Shown here piece by piece: positions 48,123-61,104 of a DNA stretch of 64,000 nucleotides (position 1 is the first letter of the stretch; each line of letters starts with the position of its first letter). Under the pieces are notes generated by a model, which was not told where the DNA came from, ran no database searches, and worked only from the letters and a program-made list of their open reading frames with translations. The stretch comes from Tamarix chinensis (Eukaryota; Streptophyta; Magnoliopsida; Caryophyllales; Tamaricaceae). The translations under genes and the position numbers were made by a program. The stretch lies in the NCBI GenBank assembly GCA_030549775.1, contig CM060180.1, positions 83,788,172-83,852,171 of the forward strand. Reading direction: 5' to 3'.

Positions 48123-48705
48123 CGTAATCATATGGGCTTGATAAAGAGTATGGTTTGAAAATATTTCAATAAAGGATAAATGAAGTAATTAATCTAAACT
48201 ATATTGGATCTTGGCAATTCTCACCTGATCATTCTTTTATCTTTATGCTATTGTGTTGGTGATTATGCCCTGTTGTTATTTTACATGGATTATGTGCATA
48301 TGTGTTGGCCTTAGTGCTCGTGTTACCTTACTCAGGACATAGCGTGTTGATCACCCTTTTCATGGGTGCTGCTCATTCCCATGAGTTGTATGCTCATCTG
48401 ACTTTGTGCAGGTGGGCGAGACATCAGTCGGGGCCGAGTGTTGAACATGTTTTAGCTGAAATTTCAAGACTGTCGTGGCCGTATTTTCTCTTCATGTGGT
48501 TTCATTTCATGATGTTATTCTTTTAATTCACATTTCTTCTTTTTGATTTATTACCTTGTGTTAAGTGTTTTGATTAAACCTTTATAAATTGTAAGATTAT
48601 TTCCTTCAATGAATTTTGATTTTGCACTCTGATTTCTAAGTTATTATCTCTTTAATTCTTTTTATGAAATCTTGGTTTAAGTTTATATTAATCTTTTAGC
48701 CTTAG

Positions 48706-48752
48706 CACTTGGTACTGAAACGATTGGAGATAACCGGGTTTGGTATTAAGTG
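48706..48752 (+). other. Conserved hairpin near the LTR 3' end
   Basis: Arms CACTTGGTACTGAAACGATT and AACCGGGTTTGGTATTAAGTG. It is more decayed than the others, but many changes keep G-U pairing. Confidence 0.65.
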
Positions 48753-48851
48753 TGGCGATAACATCTCTAGAATTCATAGGTTTTAAATTAAGTATTTTAA
48801 TTACTTCCGCATTCAAAAAAAATTTCGTGAATTTTGGGGTGTTATACTAAT

Positions 48852-49072
48852 TTTACACCCAAAAAATCTTTTTCTTTGTTCCTTTTCTTTCCTTTTTTCC
48901 CCTGTTATTTTCTCTTTATCCCCTTTTTTCTTTTCTTTCTTCCTCTTTCCATTCTATGCACAAGCCCCAACCCTATTTCCCTTTCCTTTCCCTTTTCACC
49001 TTTTCTCTTTGAGTGAAACAAACCCTATCATTCCCCCTTCCCTTTCCCAACCATTCATGTACCACCCCCTAT
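48852..49072 (+). mobile_element. Continuation of the LTR begun at 39347
   Basis: Pyrimidine-rich tract (TTTTTCTTTGTTCC onward) that follows the second CTAAT. It is cut at 49073 by a further LTR start. Confidence 0.5.
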
Positions 49073-50100
49073 TATAATACCCCATCCTAAAACTCTTCAA
49101 AAGTATGTTAAAAATTAGGTTAATATAAAATAAAGAGGTTTTGGTTTTGAAAAGGACTTAGAATTGGGTGAAAATATATAATTTTAGTGATATCAGTCGA
49201 TTGGTTGATTGAATCGATTGATTGGCATATCCAGTGATCCTCATTTTCATTTCTCGCAAAACTAGTCGATTGGTTTCCCATAATTGTTTGACTGGTTAGG
49301 CTGTAATTCTAGAATCATTTTCTATTTTACTTTTATTCTATTTCCAATGCTTATGAAAACTTCTAATTAGAATCTCTTTATACTAATTAGTATATTTGAT
49401 ACTTTGGAATTATTTTTACATTATCTAGATCATTATATAATTTTGGTTAGCTACAAATCTCCTGAAAGCATTTTTTAGGTACTTTTTCTCTCCTACGACC
49501 TTTCCTCTCTCTTTCTACTTTATCCTTCCATCCTTTGGCTTGTGCACAAACCCCTTACCCTATTGTTGTTCTATCTTGATCTCTTTTTTTTTCCTGCTTG
49601 AATTCACCCTTCCTACACCATGCTTCATCAATTAGCTCCTCTTACACCATTTTACCCAACACACCACTCCACTTTTGCAAGTCAACTTTCTATTCTCTGT
49701 CTTCCTTCCTTTTGGTCAATTGACAGACCCCTCTTAGCCATCTTCATCTAATTTTCCTCTCCTTTTAACATGCTCATTGAAGTCTCTTTACATGTTCTCT
49801 CTTTCCTCTCTTCTTCCTTTGGCATTTTCTGCTAAGTGTGGAGAACTTCTTTTTTCACATTTCCTTTAATTGTTCCGGCAGAGAATTGAGGCCCTTACCC
49901 TCTATTCTTCTATTTTGATTTGATTTTCCCTTCTTTTTAATCTTTATTTTAGTTCCTCTTTGTTTTCTATAAATAAAGGAAGATTAAAGTTTTGAAAGAG
50001 TTGAAGATTTCTTGCTCCTTGCTACTCTCGGTTATCTATCTTATGGGTGAAGATTGAGAATTTATACCTTCTTAACCTCAAAGGTTAAGTAATATCTTTA
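49073..50100 (+). mobile_element. LTR fragment with TATA box, related to 38534-39346
   Basis: It starts TATAATACCCCATCC, shares CGATTGGTTGATTG-type words with 38534-39346, then has a pyrimidine-rich tract (49480-49960) and TATAAATA at 49968-49975. The 3' part is missing. It meets the Copia LTR at about 50105. Confidence 0.5.
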
Positions 50101-50104
50101 TACA

Positions 50105-51935
50105 TGTTTTGATGATAAAAAAATAGATTTCTCTATCTAAGGTGTTTGCTTAAGCATGGAAGTTCAACAAACAACACATACAAAATGTACCAAGACATGA
50201 AGTCCAGCATTTAATATATCTTGGGTGTATTGTAAAGAGTTAAGTTGAGCAAAATGTCACATTTCAAAAAAAAAAAACTCCTTAAAACTCTTTGTTAAAA
50301 AATACTTGAATTGATTTCATATTATAAATCTTTTAATAAGTATTTTCCAAACAAATTTATTGGTTCTAGTCACAACCAGTAGACAAATTGACTAGTCTAG
50401 CTTAAACATAGCCACTAGTTGTGCTAAAACTAAGACGGATCGACTAGTGTATAAACTGATCGACTGGTTTCCTCGAATTGATTGACTGGTTTGGAAACCA
50501 ATTGACTGGGTTAATGACTAGTCCATGGGTTTCAATCTTACAGAAACCCAGTTCATCTATGTTTAAACACATTAACTGGTTTAGGCAAACCGATCAGTTA
50601 GTTTAGAAATTGATCAATTAGTTTAACTAACTAGTCCATGGATTTTTATCTTACAGAGACCTAGTTTCTATCTGCTTAAACACATCTATTGATTATTGTT
50701 AAACTGATTGACTAACCAATCCATGGGTTTTATTTCTACAGAGACCTGGTTACTCTCTATTTAAATACATTAACTGGTTATTGCCAAACCAATTGATTGG
50801 TTTGACAAACCGATTGATTGGTTTGACAAACCGATTGATTGGTTTGACAAACCGATCCATGGGTTTCATTTCAACATAAATCAAGTTGCTCTCTATTTAA
50901 ACATATCAACTGGTTATTGCTAAACTGATCAAATGGTTGACAAACTAATTAATTGGTTTGACAACCTAATCCATGGGTTTCATTTTTGCAGAAACTCAAT
51001 TACTTTCTATTTAAACACATTGAATGGTTATTGTCAAATTGATCAACTAGTGTGATAAACTGATGGACAGCTTTCATTCTTGCAGAAACCCAGTTGCTCT
51101 CTGTTTAAACAAATCAATTGGTTGTTTCCAAACCAATTGACATGTGTGAAAACCGGTCGACGGCTTGACACAATGGTAACTTTCTATTTTGGTCAAAACA
51201 TGAATAGTTGACTGGTTGAAACAAACTGATAAACTGGCTGTACAACCGATCGACTAGTCAGCATTAAATGTTTATTTTCTACCCATTGGGCGAAATAGAT
51301 TTTTGACAAATTGTGTCTAACAACCACAATTAACGATATCCCTTATAAATAAGGTTCCTCTGAATTTATTGCAAATAACTTTTTTGGTCATTGATTGTAC
51401 AATTACTTTCTCACACTAAAGGCATTTAATTGCTCATTCAATATTCCAAAACTTTCATTTATTTAAATTTTATTGAAAAGTGCTCTCACTTCTCTTAGCT
51501 AGAATTGTTTTCAAATTATAATATCATATATTAAATCTAGCTAGATTACATATCATCTAAAGATCAATATTTTCATATCTTTTTATTTGTGAGAAACACT
51601 TGTAATCACAACCACCTCTAAAAAATCAATCAAATGGGTTAGTGAGTGTTACCTATCATTCTTGAGAGATTCAATTAGTGAATCTAGAGAAGATAACTAA
51701 GAGAAGCTGTAAATCATTTCTTAAGAGGGCTATTAAGATTGTAAGGATCATAAATTAAGAGAAGAGTGATCATCAATAAAAATATGTCACTATTTCAAAA
51801 ATTAAAAAGAGAGAACCTTTTGGTAGTGGATGTAAAGATTAATTCACTATTAAACCACTCTACATTTTGTATAAATTTTTATTTAGTGATTCGCACTCCA
51901 CAAAAACCTACTCACCCCTCTAGGGTGTTTTTTCA
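50105..51935 (+). mobile_element. 5' LTR of a Sire-like Copia element
   Basis: It begins about TGTTTTGATGATAAAAAAA (50105) and ends TTTTTTCA at 51935, directly before the primer binding site. TATAAATA lies at 51344-51351. The left border is approximate. An array of 110-125 base repeats occupies 50440-51130. Length of about 1.8 kb is usual for Sire-type LTRs. Confidence 0.65.
50440..51130 (+). repeat. Array of about six 110-125 base repeats in the Copia LTR
   Basis: Each unit reads CCATGGGTTTCATT, then CAGAAACCCAGTT, CTCTNTTTAAACACAT, AACTGGTTATTG and AAACCGATTGA. Within it, 50793-50857 holds three perfect copies of the 21-base ACCGATTGATTGGTTTGACAA word. Confidence 0.8.
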
Positions 51936-51936
51936 A

Positions 51937-51953
51937 TTGGTATCAAAGTAAGG
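51937..51953 (+). promoter_or_regulatory. Retrotransposon primer binding site
   Basis: TTGGTATCAAAGTAAGG, a decayed version of the initiator-Met tRNA complement TGGTATCAGAGC, one base after the LTR end. Confidence 0.75.
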
Positions 51954-54191
51954 AACCTCTCAAAAGATTCAAAAATCTAAGGTGAAAAAGATCCACAAGT
52001 ATAATGGACTCCATTAGTCTAAATGAAGGCATCTCCATCACTAAGGCACCATTGTTCAATTGTGAAAAGTTTTCCTACTAGAATAACTGAGTAATGTTCT
52101 TCATCAAATCAAAATACTATGACATGTGGTCAATTGTTACTAAAGGGCCAATCAAGATCACAAAGGAGGCCTATGATTTGATTATAGAAAAGACAAGAGA
52201 TGAGCTTACCGATGTAAAAAATAATAAGAAGGCTAAATCTTAGTGATAAAGTCACCATGATTCTATAATGTAGGCTTGGTGAAAAATAGTATCATCAAAT
52301 TCAATCCTGCATAACCATCAAGGGCATATGGTATAAGCTCATTCTCACCCATGAAGGTACAAAATAGGTTAAGGATCAAAGAATCACCCTCTACCCTAGA
52401 GAGTATGAACTCTTTATCATGAAGTAGGGTAAAAGCGTCAACAATCTAAGTAATCACTTCACCTCAATCATTAACAATCTCAAGGCCTTGGGGAAGGAAA
52501 TCACCAAAGAAGAGCAAGTAAGAAAAATCTTACAAGGTCTTACAAAATAATGGAGCCCTAAGGTAATCGCAATTAAAGAGGCTAGAGACCTAGGAAAAAA
52601 GACAATTGAGGAATTTTTGGCAACCTTATGGTTCATCAATCAAAGTCAGAGGATAGAGTAGAAAAATTAAGAAAGAAGCCTCTAGCATTAAAAGTCCCAA
52701 CATCTTCAAGGCAAAAGGGTCAACTAACAACCTAGCTGGGAAAGAAGGTGAAGAAGGAGAAGAGGAAAATCCTATGAATGAAGAAGAAGTGACACTCATA
52801 GGCACTCAATTCAAGAGATTCCTCTGACGAAGATGAAATAGGAATCAATGAGCTTCTTTTAGCAACCAAAGGAAGCCCATAAAAGTCAACACAGATAAGA
52901 AAATCAAATATTGTAACTGTGGAAAAATTGGGCATGTCATCCGTGACTGCTATGAGTTCAAAAACAAAATTACTAAACAAATGGAAAAGAGTAATGGGAA
53001 CTCAAGCAACGAGAAAGGAAGATAAGGGCCCAAAAAAGCCATGTCTTCTTTTGTTGAAAGTGAAGATGAAACCTTAGAAGAAGAGGACGAATTTGCCAGC
53101 ATTTGCTTCATGAAACTAGAAGAGAATCATCAACCTATACAACATCGATCGGGTACAATCTAATTTACTATAATCCTATGATGACCTACTTTGTGTTTTT
53201 CATGACTCATTAGGTAATAATGTTAAACTGATCAAAGAGAAGGAAAATATGAAGAAATTGCTTGCTCACCTTAATAACCAACACACTCTAGCGATAAACG
53301 AAAATGTCATTCTTGAATCACACATGCTTTTTGTTAAACCTAAGTTATAAAATAAAATCACTGGGAATAATGCATACAGGAAATACATTTGCTATGATCA
53401 CCATATTAAGATAGATCAATTTCAAGTCAAAATATTGAAATCACAAACCAAGTGTGACAAATTTGTAAAAATTGCATATACATTCACAAAAGGTGAAGTA
53501 AAGTAGATGCTCAACGCTATTGTAAAGACCATGAAAGTTCAGGCTATGGAAATAAGAAAGTGATTAAGGGTCAAACACTTAAAAATTTCTTTGTGAGAGC
53601 CTCAAAATCTCATCAAGTAAATACTTCATCCATATAAAATAACTATACTATATGTGGGATGGATGGGCATTCATCTACAATATGTAGGCATGCATAAGGT
53701 TCAACATTCACTTTTACTCATAAGAAGAAAACCCTATGTAATATATGTGGTAAACGCAACCATATTGCATCATCATGCAAGTTCTCGAAGAGTACCCATG
53801 TGAAGTCAAAATTCAAGCAGCTGTGGGTACTATGGAAGCTACCCCGCATGAGTTAAACACTATGCCAATAAGGAACCATTGAAAGGGTACCTAATCTAGG
53901 AAACTTGTGCCTACAAATGGTTCCTAGATAGTGGATGCTCGAGACACATGACCGGTGATCAAACCATATTCTCCAAGCTCACTCCATATGATGGTGGAAG
54001 TGTAACCTTTGGAGACAATTCAAAAGGAAAGATCATCAATGTTGGTAGCATCAGTAATGGTAACTCTAAACCTTTAATAAATGATATTTATCTAGTTAAT
54101 GGCTGTAACACCCCCAAAATTCACTCCTGAAAATTTTTTTTTGAAAGAATAAAGCGGAAGCTAGGAGAGAATTTGGGGAATGTTACCGCCA

Positions 54192-54236
54192 CATCTAACA
54201 CAAGATAAATGTCCACCATCTATCTCATGTTAGATG
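54192..54236 (-). other. Hairpin with replaced sequence but conserved pairing
   Basis: Arms CATCTAACACAAGATA (54192-54207) and TATCTCATGTTAGATG (54221-54236) pair at 14 of 16 positions. The outer flanks TTACCGCCA and GCAAGGCTAAA match those of the CACTTAGTACC hairpins of other copies, while the stem itself is different. Confidence 0.75.
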
Positions 54237-54944
54237 CAAGGCTAAAACCTGTCAAACAAAACTTCAAACATCAATGCCGTAAGGATAAACTCCCACAAGG
54301 AGATATCCACAGGCAGATGGCAAGTGAATCAATTCACTAAATAAAATCATCGCTGAATTGATCAGCGGAACCTGTGAAATAAATCCGAATTTTAAAAGCT
54401 TATCAGAGTACGATAAATTAAAAGTTAATTACAATACCCTTGATATTTTAAATACAACACTTGAAACTTCCAGACATAAATACAGTTAAACAAGACCAAT
54501 CCCGATAGATCAAATTCCGGATTGCCTACTCTCTCAAGTCAAGTCTTCCACCCAAATATAATATTCGAACTGAAACCTGCACAAGAGATCTGTTTCCCAC
54601 CATCAGTGGATCATCACATGACCCATTCAACCAAGGTAGCATCAGTACGGGTCCGATACTGAGTAAATCAATACTACCAAACTCATGGAAGGAAGCATAA
54701 AACACATAAGATATGAAAGACTCTAGCTTACAATTCTCATGCTCAATTATACATGTATTACATATAATAAAACATAGGATTATAGATTCATGCTCACAGG
54801 TACATTACTAGACATGACAACACACAAGATATCGGTGTGCAAGAAATCACAACCGCATACTAAGTAACACCAATCCAGCAATCCAATAATAATCATTACT
54901 ACATCGGATTTTATTTATTTACGATGAGTTCAGGGACCCCACTA

Positions 54945-55450
54945 TTCTTAAACCGGTGGAACGGTCTGAAGCACCTCTCGGGACAACACACCACACAAGA
55001 GCACTATTACTAATGGAACAGATCTCTTACACTTAACACCTCTCAGGGCAAAACGCTCCTGAGCCACTATTCTGAACTGGTGGAACGACTTGAATCACCT
55101 CTCAGGGACAAGACACCTGAGCCACTATTATCGTCCGGTGGAACGGACCCTACACCTGGTCCTGACTCACGTAATCTTCCACTTTAAATAATTAGTATCT
55201 TATCCATTACTTAACTCATATCATATTCTTATTCACGTTTAGTATAGGGCTCCACTATTCTTAATCCGGTGGAACGGACTGAAGCACCTCTCAGGGACAA
55301 GTCACTTGAGCCACTATTATCATCTGGTGGAACAGATTCTACATCTCTCAGGGCAAAACGCTCCTGAGCCACTATTCTGAACCGGTGGAATGGCTTGAAG
55401 CACCTCTTGGGGACAACACACCCGAGCCACTATTATTGTCCGGTGGAACG
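54945..55450 (-). repeat. Tandem box arrays of the diverged LTR
   Basis: About eight units with CACTATTATCGTCCGGTGGA or CACTATTCTGAACCGGTGGA and intervening CACCTCTCAGGGACAA, in two blocks separated by a TTCCACTTTAAATAATTA leader. Confidence 0.8.
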
Positions 55451-57627
55451 GACCCTACACCTCGGCCCAACTCACGTGATCTTCCACTTTAAATAATTAA
55501 TATCTTATTCAATGATTTTAGCCGACCAATAACCAGTCCCACATAAATAATTCCATGGCATAAAGATACAACATAAAGTATCAAATAATTTCAATCAATA
55601 TTCAACCATTCACATACTCAAATACATACCATATTCAAGTGTTATATTAACACATATTGGCATTGAGGCTATGAATTCATACATACATAAAATTACCACA
55701 CAGAAAACAGCATACACTGGACAAGATTAAATGATCAATAAGCATAGTCATCACCTTCCACTCGGAACAAAAATACATCCAGATTCTATCATAAGTAAAG
55801 GTAAGTAATGACTTATCTCAATCCGAAGCTAGCTAAGCAAATTGAGAAAGAGGGAGAGTTATCGAAAGCTCGACAATCCACGAGAAAGTTTTCCTAGATT
55901 GCCGATAGAAATCAAAACTAGGTTAGAAACTATCTTATCAATTAATAATTCACATATTCTAATTAATAAATGCAAACGGATACAAACGATCTTTCTTGGA
56001 AAACGTGTCCAAATTCAGGACTCAAGAGTATAGCTCTATTAAGATTTAAGATTAAAATATAAATCAAATGATTTAAAACCCAAAGACAGAAATCGATTAG
56101 ATAAAAGACACACAACACAATCAATTTTATAAAATCATCCCCGAAGATTGGGGTTTTAAATGCCTAAACTACGAATCGACTAAATCACTTTGATTACCTC
56201 AAATTGATAGTTTTAAAACACAATTAAAATACTTTTAGATAAATCTAGAAAATCAATTTCAACCAAAACAAATCTTCTGATTAATCAGTTCAAGACGATT
56301 CGTTTTCAAAATTAGAATTTTAAAGCCTACGACACAAACTTGGGTAATTCGAATCAATTAATTCCAATTAAAGGTATTAGAATACAATTAGGATCATTTC
56401 AACTACTTCTATAAATTTAATTTTAGAAAAACAATTATACGAATAACCAATTTCATAATCTCACTTGAAATCTAGGGTTTTAGCCCCGAAATTACAATTC
56501 GGTTGTATTCTATTAATTTAATCAAATTGAATGTTTAGAACTGAAATTAAACACATTTTATAACATATCAAATAATCAATTGATCAAAACCAATAAAAGA
56601 AATACCTAATTTAGCATAATTAGGGTTTTTGAGCCCGGAACGCAAATCCGATCAATTCTTGCTAAAATATATAAATTGACAGTTCGGAAATGAAATTAAA
56701 TAAATTCTAATCTAAATTATATAATCAATTGAATAAAGCGACCCGATTACACAATCCAATTTAGTCCCGTAAGAGTTTTGACCTAAAAATCTAATTCCGA
56801 TTAATTACGCACAATTTTTCCAAATCAACACTTCCGATATGAAATCAATTACATTTCAAACGATATTGTAAAATCAATTGAGCGAAACGACTCAATTACG
56901 AGACCCAATTTCGTTACAAAAGAATTTTGACCTAGGAATCAAATTCCGATTGATTTCGCAAAAATTTCTCAAATTGACGGTTCCGACATGAAATTAAATA
57001 CATTAAAAAAACATATTGTATAATCAATTTATCGAGAATCGCCAAATCGGACGGATTCGAAAAAAATTGGGCATAACTCGGCCTAAAATTCAATTTCCCA
57101 AATTTTCAACAAAAACCATACAATTAACATATCCAAATCAATCTTACAACACATATATACTTAATACAACAATTAATTTAGCTTATCACAAGCTAAATCA
57201 CACTAAATTAATCAAATTAATATTAGGGTTTTCGAAAATTTATACCAAACAAAATTCAACGAATCGGAGCAAAGGAAGGCCGGAGAAGCTTCGTTGGGGG
57301 CCGAGGACTACTCGCCGGTGGTCAGCGAGGCTCGCCGGTGACTGGGCGATGGCGGCGCAGCCTGCATTGCTGCTCGTCGCTGCTGCAGAGTTCGATGGCT
57401 GCTGCGGCTTCGATGGCTCCTGCTGCGGCTGTTGCGCAGCTGCGGCGTCGTCGGTGGTGGCGTGTGGCAGCAGGTTGGAGGTCGGCGGCCGACGAAGGAG
57501 GAGCAGGGAGGAGGTCGGGGCTGGGGTTTCCGGCGCAGAGAACAGGGTCGGGAGCAGTAGAGGGAAGAGAAGAGAAGAGAAAAAGGAAAAGGGAGAGGGG
57601 GGTCGACCGATTTGGGGTTGCGGGTTC

Positions 57628-57650
57628 TTTTTTTTTTTTTTTTTTTTTTT
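57628..57650. repeat. Poly-T run, 23 bases
   Basis: Uninterrupted T homopolymer inside the 54104-58505 LTR. Confidence 0.95.
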
Positions 57651-59003
57651 GCAGATACACACATATAAATAAATGCTAACATCTAAAAATATTGTTGGAA
57701 AAGTTTATCTAAAATTTATTTAACGATAAATCATTTCGTAATGTTCCAAAGGCTTAAAATCGATATAAAAGCTACATACAGAATTTCAGGAGTATTTTCA
57801 GAAGAATTTATCAATGAACATAAAAATTTATATTATTTATGGAAATACATTATAAGACCTCGAAATAATATTTAAAAGCATAAAAGTAAATATTTAAATT
57901 AAATTCTAATAAATCGAGACTAATTTAAATAATTTCTGAAATCGGTTTTCCGCAAACTAAAGAGCGTAAAATGGAAGAAAATTAATTTGGGAAATAAATT
58001 CATAAATAATCTCCGAAAATCCTTTTTAATTTAAAACTTCCCGAAGATATTAAAGATTTTCGAAAACGAATAAATTTAAAGTCGGAAATATTTTCTACGG
58101 ATAAAATCATTAAAATAACTTTAACTATTTAAACATAAATTTTATAATTTAAATAATATATTTCGTTAACGAAATATAACTCCAAAATAAAGTCGTAATC
58201 ACACGTCGAAGTTATAATGGAAAACGAATCTAAAATATGAAAAATCAAAATTTGAGAAAGAATGGGAATATATATTTTTAACCAAAAATCGAAATCATAA
58301 TAATATAATAAAATCACGGTCGTGAACAATTTTGTCCAGAATGGTTCGCAACGACAACGATTAATTAAATTAAAATATGAATTCGAAAGAGTCGATAAAT
58401 CCATAAAATGAATCAAAATTAAAATAATTAAATATTTACATCAAATTACGCTAATAAAATCATTGGGCTTAATAAACTTAGATTTTAAAAATACGGGGTA
58501 TTATAATGGCCTCGAATATAACTTAATAAACATTATTCAACTATATGATAAATGATTTTTAGTTAATTTTTCTAATTCACATTATATGATTTCAAATGGA
58601 ATTGAAAAATCTATACTTTTTGTATGCCCACACATTAATAATGTGTACATGCTTGATGTCGAATCAATAAAACTGCATGATACATGTTTGAGTGCAGTTG
58701 AGAATGATGTATAGTTGTGGTACAAAAGAATTGCACATGGTAGCATGGATCTATGAAGTAAATTAGCTAGAAAAGACCTAGTGCATCTCCCAAAGTTAAA
58801 CTTATCCCAGAGTTGAAGTTTGAAAAAGATAGATTATATGATGTATGTCAACAAGGAAAACAACATAGGGTTACCTTCAAACCCAAAAATATTACGATTA
58901 TCGCTCAACCACTTGAACTGCTTCATATGGATGTATTCGGGCCTATTAGGACCCTTAGTATGGGTGGTTGCAAATATGCATTAGTCATTGTAGATGATTA
59001 CTC

Positions 59004-59006
<3 letters not shown>

Positions 59007-59064
<58 letters not shown>
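59007..59064. repeat. AT dinucleotide microsatellite, 29 units
   Basis: Perfect AT repeat inserted in the integrase region right after VDDYSQY. It shifts the reading frame. Confidence 0.95.
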
Positions 59065-59066
<2 letters not shown>

Positions 59067-59745
59067 ATATTATTTCTTTCTGCTAAGGATGATGCTTTTA
59101 ACACTTTTCTTATGCTTGCTAAGAGGATTCAAGTTGAGAAGTAAACAATGATTTATGCTATAAGGAGCGGCCATGGTAAGGAGTTTGAGAATGCCACATT
59201 TATGGAGTTTTGTGACCAAAATATAATCACTCACAAATTCTTAGCACCAACAACACCTCAATAAAATGGGGTTGTGGAAAGAAAGAACAGAACCTTGGAG
59301 AAAGTTGCATGGACCATACTATGTGACTTCAATCTTTTAAAATATTGTTGGGCTGAAGCCATTGCCACTGTAAATTACGTAATGAATAGAGAACTCATAC
59401 ATGCCATCTTGAAAAAGACATCCTATGGGCTCTACAAAGTTGAGAAACCAAATGTAAGTTATCTATGCACATTTGGTTCCAAGTGCTTTGTCCTTAACAA
59501 TGGAAAAAGTAATCCTGGTGAGTTTGATTTCAAAGTTAATGAATGCATCTTTATTAGGTAATCTTTGCATAGTAAAGCTTACAGGATCTTCAACAAACGA
59601 ACAATGTTAGTTGAAGAATCCGTACATGCTGCTTTTGATGAATCTTGCTATAGTGTACTAAAAACCTAAGAGGAAGAAATAGGTCATTCCATTCAAGTTG
59701 AAAGCCTGCTGGAAAATGCTGAAAAAGAAGAAGAGAAAGACATAG

Positions 59746-60390
59746 TGTAACACCCCAAAAATTTGCTTAAGCTAATCCTACACCATTAGCACCCTAATTT
59801 AATTTTAATCTAATAAATCCTATATTAGCCTTAACCTATACTTAATCTTGAAATATTAACCAATTTCAAAAACCTTTACTTTGATAAACCATAATTCGTA
59901 AACCGAAATCAAATCTGCTAAAATTTTTGCTAATCTTAATTACCCTTAACTCTAAAATCATCCTAAACTAATACCCTCAACCCTTTGTCTTTTCCTTTTT
60001 CCTTTACTTTTCTTTCCTTCTTATCCTTCTCCAGACAACCCCTTTACAGAAACTCTTGCACCTTGCAATATCCACTTGCACCATCACCCATCACCTTTCT
60101 ACACCCTCATCCATCACCCTTCACCTTTACCCTTCTTCTTCTCCTTCACCCATCCTTATAGACCAGTACCTCCCCTATTACACACACCATCTCCCTGCAT
60201 CCCTCTTATCCTTTCCACCTTTAGCAACACTTCCATCAACCATCACCACCCTCACCCTATAGCTATTCCCCTACCCTAGCCATCCTCTACAACCATCACT
60301 GTCATCATCAACTTGCAGCTACGCCATCACTGTTCTCCCCATCGTACACACCCCTATTATTTTTCTTCCTTCCCTGAGTCATCACATAAG

Positions 60391-60435
<45 letters not shown>
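59746..60435 (+). mobile_element. 5' fragment of a giant-family LTR
   Basis: It starts TGTAACACCCCAAAAATTTG and shows the AT-rich start then pyrimidine tract (59980-60360) of plus-oriented copies. It ends in a CA repeat, where the next LTR is inserted. CATAG (59741-59745) would be its left target duplication, and the partner is outside the window. Confidence 0.6.
60392..60435. repeat. AC dinucleotide microsatellite, 22 units
   Basis: Perfect AC repeat at the junction of two LTRs. Confidence 0.95.
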
Positions 60436-60437
<2 letters not shown>

Positions 60438-60534
60438 TAATACCCCCAAAATTCACTACTAAAAAATTTTGTTAATTAAAGGAAATTAGCGAAAGCAAAT
60501 TAATAAAACGTGAACTTTGGGAGTATTACCGCCA

Positions 60535-60580
60535 CACTTAGTACCAGACCGGTTCACTCATACCGTTCCAGTACCAAGTG
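60535..60580 (-). other. Conserved hairpin near the LTR 3' end
   Basis: Arms CACTTAGTACCAGACCGGT and ACCGTTCCAGTACCAAGTG, pairing at most positions, with the same CCGCCA and CTAAGGCTAA flanks. Confidence 0.75.
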
Positions 60581-61104
60581 CTAAGGCTAAGAAAAATGAA
60601 ATACAATTTGAAAGAAGTTCAACGTACATAAATCAGAGTAGCGCATCGAGTCATTTACAAGAATAAAATCCACCAATGGTGGTTACAGTAACACATAACA
60701 TTAAAACCAGGAATTTAAAGAGGGAGAGAAAACCCTAACGATACCGGATAACTCCTTACTCTCGTTCCCGTAGCCCACATGGGTAGCACCTGAAAATGCC
60801 TGCAAGGGCACTACCCATTGAATAGGCAGGGGCCCCATAAAGGGAATCCCTTCAATACTACAGTACTGAGTAACCCTTTAATACCACACTTAAAGACAGG
60901 CCCGCATACGGCACATAATGCAAGCTACACACATAAATAATGAGAGATGCATACATAACAATGACATACATAATAATTTATAAGTCACGATCGATACTTT
61001 GGGCCTTAAGCCATGCCATAGTGTAAGATCAATACATTCGGGCCTTAAGCCATTATTCTGTCATCATTCCATATCTCATATTTTATATCCATGTGAGTAC
61101 GAGA

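Larger units (their letters stand above)
39519..48846 (+). mobile_element. Solo LTR, plus orientation, split by an inverted copy; target duplication CTAAT
   Basis: It starts TGAAATGCCCCGAAAATT and ends AATTTTGGGGTGTTATA (CA decayed to TA). CTAAT flanks both ends exactly (39514-39518, 48847-48851). The two parts (39519-42061 and 46768-48846) match consecutive parts of the copy at 27808-32984: pyrimidine tract (39950-40400), TATA (40382), TTA-rich stretch (41080-41620), conserved box (41741-41810), then after the interruption the GGGAGAAT minisatellite, box array and 3' hairpin. Its own length without the insert is about 4.6 kb. Confidence 0.9.
54104..58505 (-). mobile_element. Solo LTR, 4402 bases, inside Copia pol; target duplication ATGGC
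   Basis: The left end is TGTAACACCCCCAAAATTC, the right end GGGGTATTATA (TG decayed to TA on the minus strand). ATGGC flanks both sides exactly (54099-54103 and 58506-58510), and joining the flanks restores the continuity of the Copia sequence. It is a diverged subfamily: box arrays (54945-55450) and hairpin (54192-54236) are present, but the conserved box was not recognised. A GC-rich stretch lies at 57240-57620. Confidence 0.9.
52003..59745 (+). pseudogene. Sire-like Copia gag-pol, split by a solo LTR and truncated
   Basis: Gag starts at ATG 52003 (MDSISLNEGISITKAPLFN) and has stops and shifts. A zinc knuckle CNCGKIGHVIRDC is encoded at 52912-52950. Protease has WFLDSGCSRHMTGD with the catalytic DSG at 53927-53935. 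Pol stops at LVNG (54098), where the 54104-58505 LTR is inserted, and resumes after 58510. Integrase follows with LWYKRIAHGSM, LLHMDVFGPI and VVERKNRTLEK. The usual second catalytic Asp (RSDHG) is Gly here (RSGHGKEF, 59160-59190), and a 58-base AT run (59007-59064) lies inside the domain. Reverse transcriptase and RNase H are absent because another LTR begins at 59746. Confidence 0.85.

Noticed and set aside
57016..57672. 218-codon frame in the 54104-58505 LTR
   Set aside because: It has alanine/glycine/arginine-rich composition from a GC-rich stretch, many competing frames on both strands, and no domain.
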